Part shown: positions 53,059 through 61,375 of the stretch, in pieces | Layout of the letters: each line of letters opens with the position of its first letter | Numbering within the stretch: the stretch's first letter is position 1 | Source: Aphodosoma sp045614825 | GTDB lineage: Bacteria > Bacteroidota > Bacteroidia > Bacteroidales > Paludibacteraceae | Direction: 5' to 3' | Assembly: GCA_045614825.1 (NCBI GenBank) | Contig: JAZLDO010000178.1 | Coordinates: 1 to 64,000 of the forward strand | DNA length: 64,000 bases | Notes under the pieces: model-generated | The model's input: only the letters and a program-made list of their open reading frames with translations | What the model was told of the DNA's origin: nothing | Databases searched by the model: none | Made by a program: the position numbers and the translations under genes

Positions 53059-56000
53059 ATGTCTAAAACATACGAAATATTGACACTGCGTCAAGACAAG
53101 GCAGGGCAAGCTGGTCACTGGCAAACAACCCCACAATCACCATATACTAATAGTAGTATTGCTGAATCTAATTCAACTAGTATCACTGAGCCAACTTCAA
53201 TACCATCTCCTTTTGCTCGAATGGAGTTAGCTCGCACAGCATTTGCTATTGCAGCATCGTGCAAAACATGGGAAGAAGTTCCTAATAGATATAAAAAAAT
53301 AGTATCAGATTGTTTAGATGTCGCAGAAATATTCTTCAACTACCCAATGTATAGTCAATATATAGAGATTATTAAATGGGAAAAATCTAATTTGTTTGAT
53401 TCTTCTTTTGCTAAAACTGAAATAGGAAAATCAATGAATAAGTTTGTCAATGGAGATAATGGTACTTATAATTTTGATAGAATGTCTTCTATCTACTTAT
53501 TAAATTACATTGGCGAGAATTGTCCAAATAAAACAGGTTTAAATATCATAGGAGCAACATCACCTATTACAATGTTTTTCAGTGTAGATAACGATTTAAG
53601 TTATGTGAGTAAATATATACACTTTACCAATCAAGATAAGCCTTTTGATGGCAAATTTAATTCACTAGAAAAACGTGATATTAATTTTATACAATATTTT
53701 ATTGATACAATTAATGGTTATGGAAGGGGAAAATTTGCTCAAGATTTCAAATCATTATATGATTATATAGTAACTGCAACTAATAGATTAGAACATAATA
53801 TACAATTAAATCAAACACAAAATTCATATAATCAAATTGAAGTTGATCATAGTGATTTTGTAAATGTATTAGGATATTATTTAGGTTGCGCAAAAGAAAA
53901 AGAACCAGAGCATAGTGATTTCGAAATAAAATCAACTCTTGTTACTTCTGAAAAATTACCATTAGTTCTTCCTGTTGAATCTGGTAATGTTTATAGTCAG
54001 TGTGCTTATATCAATATCAATGATGTTTGGGGAGATGGAGTATGTGCTCCACAACAAGAAGAAAAAACTCTTTATGACCGTACTTTACCAGGTAAGAATA
54101 TTAAATATCCATATTTAACATTGTCTGATTTCTTTGAAGATACAATTATCAAAATGCCTTATAAACTCAATAATTCGGCATATTTCAACGGAAATATAGA
54201 TAATATTGATCAATTGGAAGATAGTTATCTACTTCCATTAAAATCTACTTTCTTTACTTATTTTACCACTGACGAATTAAAATCAATGATTAAAACTACT
54301 GTTAGTGGATCTGTTGTGAAAATAACTTTACAAATACCAATTCAAAACTATTCTAAAAAATCTCCTATATCATACATATCATATACCAAAATTTATCAAA
54401 ATAATAAAAATGAAATAAACAATATAGGTGATACTATTACAGCGAACTTCGGATTAGGTATATTTCCATTGGTTAAAACCGATGATGTTAATGTTGCAGA
54501 TTATCGCATTGCGTTGCTTGATAAAACAGGTATTGATAATTTAAGATTTTTCGAGCAGACAACAGAAATTACAAATGTTAAGACTAAAGTACGTCGCGAA
54601 TATAGTGATGTCTGTGGTATCAAAACGTATGTTATTAGTAAACAGCATTTTGATAGAATTGATGTGTGTATAAACAATCATCATGGTTATATAATCCCTA
54701 ATTTTGATAAAAATGAAGGAACTAAAAAATTCCGTTTTGCAGTAGATTTTGGAACTACAAATACACATATAGCATACTCTATTGATAATGAATTGGAGTC
54801 TTCGGCATTCAAATCTCAACCACAAATAATTCGTTTGCATGAAAATTATGGGGCAGATAGAGATATTATTGCAGCTTTTGAAGACAATTATTTACCTGCT
54901 TCATCAGAAATAATATTTCCTATCAGAAGTGCTTTTGCAGAAGCTCGTCCAATAAATTATATTGAACAAACTTATACTTTAAGCGACGGCAATATACCTT
55001 TCCGCTACGAAAAAGTTGGACCTATAGACCATTTAGATACACAAATTGGAGAAGAATTAAAATGGTCAGCAAATAAATCTCGTATTGAACTTTATATTCG
55101 AAATATTGCATTTGTTTTACATAACAAAGTTTTATTAGAAAAAGGCTCTTTAAAAGATGTTCAAATTCGTTGGTTTTATCCAGCGAGTATGTCTACGTTT
55201 GTTCGTAATATGATGGAACAAGCTTGGAATAAGGCTTATAAAGATTATTTTGATGCCAATTTCACTGAAAATGTTGATAAAATAACTTGTATGTCTGAAT
55301 CTATTGCACCATATTATCATTATATGAATAAAGGTGGTGCGATGGGTATCGTAACCACAATAGATATTGGAGGTGGAACAACAGATGTATATATTTCTGA
55401 TGGACAACGTAATTTAGATGGTTCTAATAATAATGGTTTTTTAATGTCATTCCGCTGTGCATCTAATGCAATATTTGGTGATGGATATAACAATAATATC
55501 AATAATAATGGTTTTATTCGTAAATACCGACCTATATTTGAAAAAGCTCTACAAGGGGATGATACTGCATTAAGTGCAATGAAAAAAATTGCTCTAAAAG
55601 GAAATTCTTCGGAACTTGTCTCTTTCTTTTTTTCCTTAGCTTCGCAAGGAAAACCGGGATTAAACTTTTTAGATAAACTAATAGATGATAGGCAATTCAA
55701 ATATGTATTTTTAATATTCTATTATGCTATCATTTATCATGTGGCTCAAACAATGAAAGCCAAAGGAATAGGTTTACCTCAAACTGTTGCGTTTTCAGGT
55801 AATGGTTCTAAGACTTTACAAGTTATTACACAAAAAAATGATTTGCTAACTATGTTTGTAAAAAACATATTTGAAAAAGTATATGCTAAACAATATCCTG
55901 AACAATCTAAATTTTATTTGAAATTTGATAATGAAAATCCAAAAGAAGCTACAGCTAAAGGTGGATTAGAAGCTACAAATGAACAAGCAATAGTTTCTCC

Positions 56001-56376
56001 TGAACTAATTGTTCTTATGGGTTCAGATAATCAAACATTTGTTAGCAATGAAACATTTGATACCATTACTGAAGAACAAAAGAGATCTATCATTAAAAAT
56101 GTCAAAGATTTTATTAAATTTATTCCTGCATTAAATGCAAAAAATACACTCGGTAATCTTTATAATTTAGACGTAAAAATCTTTGATGATGTAATTAAAA
56201 TTTGTGAAAAAAATTTGGATGGTTATCTTGATTTAGGTATTGATAAAGTTAAAAAAATACTTTCTCAAGATACAACAAAAACTAATGATATTACAGAATC
56301 TCTATTCTTTTATCCTATCGTAGGTATGTTAAACAATTTAGCGCAAGAATTATATGAATTGGATGTTAATTCTTAA
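53059..56376 (+). CDS. Actin/Hsp70-fold ATPase with long N-terminal region (operon gene 4)
   Basis: The C-terminal half carries the three loops of the actin/Hsp70 ATPase fold: phosphate 1 (FAVDFGTTNTHIAY, D near 563), phosphate 2 (TIDIGGGTTDVYISDG, D near 769) and an adenosine-type motif (VAFSGNGSKTL, near 910). The first 550 residues show no family I know. They contain beta-rich stretches, and TFFTYFTTDELKSMIKTTV lies near 396-414. The size (1105) and organisation recall SrfB-like Hsp70 relatives, but I cannot establish homology. It has no substrate-binding domain like that of DnaK. It is cytosolic. It sits between the tubulin-like gene and a membrane protein whose start overlaps its end by 23 bases. 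Confidence 0.78.
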   Translation: MSKTYEILTLRQDKAGQAGHWQTTPQSPYTNSSIAESNSTSITEPTSIPSPFARMELARTAFAIAASCKTWEEVPNRYKKIVSDCLDVAEIFFNYPMYSQYIEIIKWEKSNLFDSSFAKTEIGKSMNKFVNGDNGTYNFDRMSSIYLLNYIGENCPNKTGLNIIGATSPITMFFSVDNDLSYVSKYIHFTNQDKPFDGKFNSLEKRDINFIQYFIDTINGYGRGKFAQDFKSLYDYIVTATNRLEHNIQLNQTQNSYNQIEVDHSDFVNVLGYYLGCAKEKEPEHSDFEIKSTLVTSEKLPLVLPVESGNVYSQCAYININDVWGDGVCAPQQEEKTLYDRTLPGKNIKYPYLTLSDFFEDTIIKMPYKLNNSAYFNGNIDNIDQLEDSYLLPLKSTFFTYFTTDELKSMIKTTVSGSVVKITLQIPIQNYSKKSPISYISYTKIYQNNKNEINNIGDTITANFGLGIFPLVKTDDVNVADYRIALLDKTGIDNLRFFEQTTEITNVKTKVRREYSDVCGIKTYVISKQHFDRIDVCINNHHGYIIPNFDKNEGTKKFRFAVDFGTTNTHIAYSIDNELESSAFKSQPQIIRLHENYGADRDIIAAFEDNYLPASSEIIFPIRSAFAEARPINYIEQTYTLSDGNIPFRYEKVGPIDHLDTQIGEELKWSANKSRIELYIRNIAFVLHNKVLLEKGSLKDVQIRWFYPASMSTFVRNMMEQAWNKAYKDYFDANFTENVDKITCMSESIAPYYHYMNKGGAMGIVTTIDIGGGTTDVYISDGQRNLDGSNNNGFLMSFRCASNAIFGDGYNNNINNNGFIRKYRPIFEKALQGDDTALSAMKKIALKGNSSELVSFFFSLASQGKPGLNFLDKLIDDRQFKYVFLIFYYAIIYHVAQTMKAKGIGLPQTVAFSGNGSKTLQVITQKNDLLTMFVKNIFEKVYAKQYPEQSKFYLKFDNENPKEATAKGGLEATNEQAIVSPELIVLMGSDNQTFVSNETFDTITEEQKRSIIKNVKDFIKFIPALNAKNTLGNLYNLDVKIFDDVIKICEKNLDGYLDLGIDKVKKILSQDTTKTNDITESLFFYPIVGMLNNLAQELYELDVNS

Positions 56377-56992
56377 ATACACAATAGTTTTTTTAGCTTT
56401 TGTATCATTTTGTATAAATATTAGTATTATTATATATCTTTGCTTACAACGAAAACGACGTAGAGAGGATATAATAAATATTATTTTAACAAGTAAAAGA
56501 TTTAAAGATGAAATAAACAATATTGTTTCTTTTATTAATTTGGGTAATAAACAGTCAATTGATAAATTAAAATTTGAGATAATAGATGAAATAAGATATT
56601 TACAATCGTTAGATAAAAAGGACGAAATATTGTCTCATAAATCTAATGATAAAGTATCTAAATTGTCAACTTCAATACAAAATGTTACTCAGAAAATATA
56701 TTATGCCACAGCAACAACTGAAAATAATAAAAATATATTTTATCGAGTAACAGAGTCTCCTGAAAAGGATTCTATATTCAAATTAATAAAAACTCAAAAA
56801 GGAGTATGCGAATTTGAAATTTATGATGGGGCTGTTTCTCTTATTCTCAAAGAAAAAGAATATCTTTCAGATTCTTGTTTAGTCGAAAAAACAGGAAATA
56901 GTAGAATAATGACATTAGAAAAAGGAATTGCCGAACAAAATATAGAAGGTAAATGGATTATTAAAAAACAAGCAAAAATAAAAATAGAATAA
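56354..56992 (+). CDS. Single-TM protein with cytosolic domain (operon gene 5)
   Basis: The N-terminal helix (about 7-29, KYTIVFLAFVSFCINISIII) is followed by a basic stop-transfer stretch (QRKRRRED), so the bulk should face the cytosol. The middle is helical and charged. The last 90 residues form a beta-rich domain (FYRVTESPEKDSIFKLIKTQ, then GVCEFEIYDGAV and NIEGKWIIKKQAKI). No family is recognised. ATG 56354 overlaps the ATPase gene by 23 bases, and ATG 56363 is an alternative; both imply translational coupling. It probably tethers one of the NTPases to the membrane channel encoded next. Confidence 0.7.
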   Translation: MNWMLILKYTIVFLAFVSFCINISIIIYLCLQRKRRREDIINIILTSKRFKDEINNIVSFINLGNKQSIDKLKFEIIDEIRYLQSLDKKDEILSHKSNDKVSKLSTSIQNVTQKIYYATATTENNKNIFYRVTESPEKDSIFKLIKTQKGVCEFEIYDGAVSLILKEKEYLSDSCLVEKTGNSRIMTLEKGIAEQNIEGKWIIKKQAKIKIE

Positions 56993-56996
56993 GATT

Positions 56997-58760
56997 ATGG
57001 ATTTCAAAATAACTATTTTAATTGTTGTAATTATTACGATTTGTCAAATTATTGCATTTTATAGAACTTCAAAAAGACAATATCATTTTAAAAAAATTTT
57101 CCCCAACAAAATAGAAGATAAACTGTTAGTTTTAAAACATATAAAGGATAATAGTGTACAAATTAGCACAAAACAATCTTGTAATGTTGTATCAAAAGAA
57201 GAAAAGATTAAAGAATCTATCAAAAATAAAAATGCAGAGATAGATAAAATTTTAAAAAAAATAAAAACATTAGAAAGACACCGTGAGGTAACAACTGATA
57301 TTTATGCACAGATGCAATTTACATCTGAAATAGATGCCCAACAAAAATATATAAATCAAATCAATAATTCTATTTCTGAAGAAAAAAAACAATTACAAGC
57401 TTTGAAAGATCAATTAAATAGCATATCAAACTTAAAAGCAGTAATTGGTAATGATACAATGATTAATATCATTTCTTCTATAAATAGTTATCTTGAAAAG
57501 AATAAAAATTCTGTTGCTGATTTCAGTATAATTAAAGATATTATTGATCGTAATACTGATGCCGTAGAAGAAGAAATTCAATCTCAAATCCCAATTCCAA
57601 TCTTTTTTGGTCTTATGGGAACTATGCTAGGTATTATTATAGGTGCAGGAGACTTGGTTTTTAGTGAGGCTTTAGAGCATTTATTGACTCCATTCGCACC
57701 AGACCCAGGAGTTGAATTTGGTTCACAGGCATATTATGAAGCTTATAATAAATATAATACTGTATCTACAAATGGAATAAACTCTCTTTTTGGAGGGGTT
57801 GCTATAGCAACTTTTTCTAGTATATTTGGTATTATTTTAAATGTTATTAGCACATATGTAGGAAAAGATATAAAATATTCTGTTGAATCAAAAAAACATG
57901 CATTCTTAAGTTGGTTACAAGCAGAACTACTACCAAAAATATCTTCTGATTTTTCATCTGCACTTATTAAACTTGGTAATGATTTAACTGAATTCAATAA
58001 CTCTTTTTCTACTAATGCAATTTTATTAAAAAAGACTATATCCGAAATAGGTTATGCATCTTCAAGTCAAGCTAAATTATTACAAACAATAGAACAGTTA
58101 GATGTATCTCAAATAGCAACAGCTAATATCAGAGTGTATGAAGAATTAAAAAATTGCACACACGATATGGCTAATTTAGCCCAAGATTTAAAAAGTATTC
58201 AACAAAGTATTCGTAATATTGGCAATTTCATGCAAGATGGAATCAATGAATATGAAAAAAGGAATACTTATATACAAGACGCCTCAGGAAAAGTAGATAT
58301 TGCAATTAATGAAGGTCATAAAAAATTAAATCAAGCAACTACTACCATATTTGAAAAATACGATGCACTTCTTAATACTCTATATATAAATACAGAAAAG
58401 ACGACTAAAGAACTTGAAAATAAACATGAAAAAGAAGTCGAAAGGCTACATAATGCTATTGTAGAAAAATTCTCTGATGTTAAACGAATTGAAGAAGAAC
58501 TTAAAAATCTAGTTGCAGTGAAAACAAGCATGAGTAATCTTGAAAAAGCAACTGCCACTCAAAATCAAAAAATAGATTCTTTAACTCAGGCTATTCGTGA
58601 ACTCGCCCAAATCAAAGTATCAGGTGGAACTACACAAGTGGAAATGAAAATGCCTAAATTTTATAAAGCAATAATTATTATTGCTACTACAATTATATCT
58701 CTCACTGGATTATTTTTCATTACTTTACGAATATTAGAAATGTTTGATATTACACTATAA
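56997..58760 (+). CDS. MotA/ZorA-like channel subunit with coiled coils (operon gene 6)
   Basis: The two helices typical of MotA/TolQ/ExbB channels are clear: IPIPIFFGLMGTMLGIIIGA (about 199-221) and FGGVAIATFSSIFGIILNVI (about 264-284). An N-terminal TM (5-22) is followed by a coiled coil (about 65-165). A second, longer coiled coil (300-550) follows the channel helices, and another TM (557-580) ends the protein. ZorA of Zorya defence also has a long helical tail, but a closing TM and an inserted N-terminal coiled coil are unusual. With the next gene it should form an ion-driven stator-like complex in the inner membrane. It starts four bases after gene 5 and ends three bases before gene 7. 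Confidence 0.8.
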   Translation: MDFKITILIVVIITICQIIAFYRTSKRQYHFKKIFPNKIEDKLLVLKHIKDNSVQISTKQSCNVVSKEEKIKESIKNKNAEIDKILKKIKTLERHREVTTDIYAQMQFTSEIDAQQKYINQINNSISEEKKQLQALKDQLNSISNLKAVIGNDTMINIISSINSYLEKNKNSVADFSIIKDIIDRNTDAVEEEIQSQIPIPIFFGLMGTMLGIIIGAGDLVFSEALEHLLTPFAPDPGVEFGSQAYYEAYNKYNTVSTNGINSLFGGVAIATFSSIFGIILNVISTYVGKDIKYSVESKKHAFLSWLQAELLPKISSDFSSALIKLGNDLTEFNNSFSTNAILLKKTISEIGYASSSQAKLLQTIEQLDVSQIATANIRVYEELKNCTHDMANLAQDLKSIQQSIRNIGNFMQDGINEYEKRNTYIQDASGKVDIAINEGHKKLNQATTTIFEKYDALLNTLYINTEKTTKELENKHEKEVERLHNAIVEKFSDVKRIEEELKNLVAVKTSMSNLEKATATQNQKIDSLTQAIRELAQIKVSGGTTQVEMKMPKFYKAIIIIATTIISLTGLFFITLRILEMFDITL

Positions 58761-58763
58761 ATA

Positions 58764-59429
58764 ATGGCAAAAAAAGAATCATATTTTTGGACTAGTTATT
58801 CAGACTTAATGACAAGTATGTTTTTTATAATGTTAGTACTTTTTGTTCTTGCTATAGCATTATTACATCGACATATGGATGAAATAGAGAAAGAACGTCA
58901 AGCTACAGAACTAGAGTTAAAAAGAATAAAAGCGATTAATGAATCTGTTCAAAAAATAAATCAAGAGTACTTTATTTATAATAAAGAGTATAATCGTTTT
59001 GTTTTAAATAACATAGAAGTTTCTTTTAGGCGAGGGAGTAGTGACATGAACGATATAGACGAATATAATTTATCTAAGTTGAAAATGGCAGGAGAAGCTA
59101 TGAGAGATTTTATGTTGCAAGCTAAGAGTGATATTTTAACTGAAAAAGTAAAGTATTTGGTTATAATTGAAGGTCAAGCTTCTGCTGATGGATGGAGAGG
59201 TAATGATAGTTTAAGTTATAGTAGAGCATTGGCATTGTATAAATTTTGGAAAGATATAGTCTTGATTGATTTTGATAATTTGCCTTGTGAAGTTATTGTG
59301 TCTGGTAGTGGTGAATGGGGGGAATTTCGTTTAAATAATTTAAATATTGATGGTTTCGTAAATGAAGCAAATCAACGATTTGTTATACACATAATTCCTA
59401 AGCCTATTGATATTGGTATAATGAAATAA
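58764..59429 (+). CDS. MotB/ZorB-like subunit with OmpA domain (operon gene 7)
   Basis: A single TM at 14-36 begins SYSDLMTSMFFIMLVLFVLA; Asp14 lies where MotB and ZorB carry the essential proton- or ion-binding aspartate. A short coiled coil (37-68) leads to an OmpA-like peptidoglycan-binding domain: IEGQASADGWRG, then LSYSRALALYKFW (residues 135-162) and a final NQRFVIHI where NRRVEI is usual. It should anchor the channel to the cell wall. It starts three bases after gene 6, as MotA/MotB and ZorA/ZorB pairs do. Leucine codons change from almost only TTA/CTN in the first half to mostly TTG in the second half. Confidence 0.85.
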   Translation: MAKKESYFWTSYSDLMTSMFFIMLVLFVLAIALLHRHMDEIEKERQATELELKRIKAINESVQKINQEYFIYNKEYNRFVLNNIEVSFRRGSSDMNDIDEYNLSKLKMAGEAMRDFMLQAKSDILTEKVKYLVIIEGQASADGWRGNDSLSYSRALALYKFWKDIVLIDFDNLPCEVIVSGSGEWGEFRLNNLNIDGFVNEANQRFVIHIIPKPIDIGIMK

Positions 59430-59432
59430 ACT

Positions 59433-59822
59433 ATGAAAAATTTAAAATTTTGTATTTATTTATTGTTTTGTATTATTGTTTTTGCGTCATGTGAAAACAA
59501 GCAAGTTCCAATTAAAAAATTAGAAAAATTGGATAGAACTTTAGTGCAACAATCGGAATCTTTTACTGATCAGGATTGGGAAAATGCTATAGCGGAGTAT
59601 GAGTTGATAGAGCAAGAGTTGTCGTTGTATGATTATACTGATGAGGAGTTGCGTCAGATAGGGAAAATGAAAGGACGTTTATTAGCAAAAATATCTAAAG
59701 AGTATCTAAATAAAACCATGAATGAGGTTGATTCTTATTTGAAAATGTTTGAAGGTGCACTTGAGGGTTTTATGGAAGAACTTGGGACTGCATTGGATAG
59801 CGAAGAAGATTATGATGAATAA
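59433..59822 (+). CDS. Small lipoprotein, helical (operon gene 8)
   Basis: The signal ends in a good lipobox, VFASC, with Cys at 20. The mature part of about 110 residues is charged and helical (DQDWENAIAEYELIEQELSL, then DEELRQIGKMKGRLLAKISK) and ends in an acidic tail. It looks like the small DUF-type lipoproteins common in Bacteroidales. It starts three bases after gene 7, so it is at least co-transcribed. Its base composition is closer to the chromosomal backbone than to genes 1-6, so it may have been joined to the operon secondarily. Function unknown. Confidence 0.7.
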   Translation: MKNLKFCIYLLFCIIVFASCENKQVPIKKLEKLDRTLVQQSESFTDQDWENAIAEYELIEQELSLYDYTDEELRQIGKMKGRLLAKISKEYLNKTMNEVDSYLKMFEGALEGFMEELGTALDSEEDYDE

Positions 59823-59834
59823 TATTTTGTAAAT

Positions 59835-59897
59835 ATGACGACACAACAAAAAAATCAGATAGTTGGTATAATATTATTGCTAGTTTTGGCGTTGTGA
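59835..59897 (+). CDS. Small membrane ORF (20 aa)
   Basis: MTTQQKNQIVGIILLLVLAL followed by TGA: a hydrophilic start and one membrane helix. It may be a remnant of a longer gene or a small peptide. Confidence 0.25.
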   Translation: MTTQQKNQIVGIILLLVLAL

Positions 59898-59936
59898 AAG
59901 AAATAATTGGTTTATAGGCATTAATATTATTTTTTT

Positions 59937-60558
59937 ATGAAAAAGATTTTTCTGATTTTATTATGTCTTTTGGGGGTTGTTGTATTTATTTTAGTGGTTG
60001 GCAATGATAAACCTGAAGATTTACAGATTAAAGCAAATGAGTTGAGAGGGTATTGTGTTGAAAATGGTTATTCAACAGATATTGCTCTATTGGTTGATTA
60101 TGGGGGTACATTCTGGGAAGGTGAGATTTTTTGTGTGGGATTTTAATAAAGAGAAAGTTGTTCTGTCAAGTATTTGTGCTCAGGGTTGTGGTAAGGGGAA
60201 CACTTATGGAAAAAATAAATTTAGTAATGAAGTGGGGTCTAAATGTTCGTCGTTGGGGCATTACAAAATAGGTGAATCTCGAATGATGATGAAAGGAACT
60301 AGGCCAGCATACACACTTTATGGGTTAGATAAAACCAATTCAAACGCATTTAAAAGAGCGATTTTGTTACATCCTGTTCATCTTCCTAATTTTGCAATTT
60401 ATCCATTTCGTATTTCATCGAAGAAATATAGAATCTTGGGTTGGACTATTAGACCATATAGTGAAGGTTGTATAACAATTCCTTTTGCTAAGTACAAAAA
60501 GGTTAGTAAGATAATAAAGAAGACTGATAAACCTATAATTATTTGGGTGTATAAATAA
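59937..60558 (+). pseudogene. L,D-transpeptidase (YkuD_2-like), frameshifted
   Basis: A TM or signal (MKKIFLILLCLLGVVVFILV) is followed by KANELRGYCVENGYSTDIAL, then the frame breaks. Reading on in the next frame restores HSGKVRFFVWDF, GTRPAYTLYGLDK, RAILLHP and RPYSEGCITIPFAKY. These are the signatures of the murein L,D-transpeptidase catalytic domain with its S-x-GC active-site cysteine. The break lies in the five-G run 60102-60106; with four G the protein would read DYGVHSG. It may be a true pseudogene, a variable tract or an assembly indel. An intact enzyme would cross-link peptidoglycan in the periplasm. Confidence 0.75.
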
Positions 60559-60667
60559 GAAGTTATGGTATTTAACAACTGAATGTAGTAGAATAACTAA
60601 GCGGATGGGATAATTTATATATTGTTCATATAATATTTTCAAGTTTCATTCGTTTAAATAAATAGAG

Positions 60668-60704
60668 AAAGGTTGATGTCGGTAATGCGAAATCAACCTT
60701 TTTC
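60668..60704 (+). terminator. Terminator after the transpeptidase gene
   Basis: AAAGGTTGAT (60668-60677) pairs with ATCAACCTTT, followed by TTT. Confidence 0.8.
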
Positions 60705-60735
60705 GTAAATATAAGAAAATAAATTTTAAATTATT

Positions 60736-61142
60736 ATGAAATTATCATTGAAAAGGACTACTTTGGTGGCGGCGGTGTTGATGTCGTTATGTTTGTTGAA
60801 AACTTTGTTTAGTGAGGTGATTTATGATTTGTTGTTAGAGGGGCATCCTATTAGAACTATAGTGTTCAACGATATGTTTTTTTTGTGGTAATGATGGTTA
60901 TTGCTGTGTTTTTCTGGGGATTGTGGAAGTATAAGAATGAGATGCCTAGATTGGTGAAGAAAGATGTGTTTGTGTTGATGGGAAGTGTGGTTTTGTTTAT
61001 GGTTCTTTATTTTCTTGCTTCGATGTGCTATAATCCTATGTTTACTTATTTTCAATTGGCGTATAGAGCGACGAGTGTGGTAGCATTTGGGTATTTTTAT
61101 CGTTTGGTGAAAGCTAATAGTGAGGCCAAAGAGAGAATGTGA
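60736..61142 (+). pseudogene. Four-TM membrane protein, frameshifted in a T run
   Basis: The first frame (60736-60891) gives MKLSLKRTTLVAAVLMSLCL and ends FNDMFFLW. The second (to 61142) continues VVMMVIAVFFWGLWKYKNEM and carries two more membrane helices. One extra T in the eight-T run at 60877-60884 would join them as MFFFVVMMVIAVFF, a perfect membrane helix. No family is recognised. It is either a recently broken gene or a homopolymer error. Confidence 0.6.
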
Positions 61143-61199
61143 AATGGATTACATTGGAAGGAAAGAGGGTTAGAGTGAAATATGAATGATAGAATATAC

Positions 61200-61238
61200 A
61201 AAGGTTGACCATGAGTGATGTTGGTCAATCTTTTTTGA
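61200..61238 (+). terminator. Terminator after the broken membrane gene
   Basis: AAGGTTGACC (61201-61210) pairs with GGTCAATCTT (61223-61232), followed by TTTT. Confidence 0.85.
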
Positions 61239-61322
61239 TATAATTTATAATCACGTGAATGTTGTTAATATCTTGTTAATATTTTTAACAAAAAATAGCG
61301 TGGAACATTCAAGAAAAAATAT

Positions 61323-61330
61323 TACTTTTG
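61323..61330 (+). promoter_or_regulatory. Promoter -7 box of the glycosyltransferase-parA unit
   Basis: TACTTTTG fits the consensus and lies 45 bases before the start codon. The -33 element is poor. Confidence 0.5.
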
Positions 61331-61375
61331 CATTCTGTTTGCATGTAGAAATATGTAACCGCTAAAGGTTTTATT

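Noticed and set aside
56997..59429. Classical Zorya system
   Set aside because: Only the MotA/MotB-like pair resembles ZorAB. No ZorC/D helicase or ZorE HNH gene is present, and the other genes are of different families.
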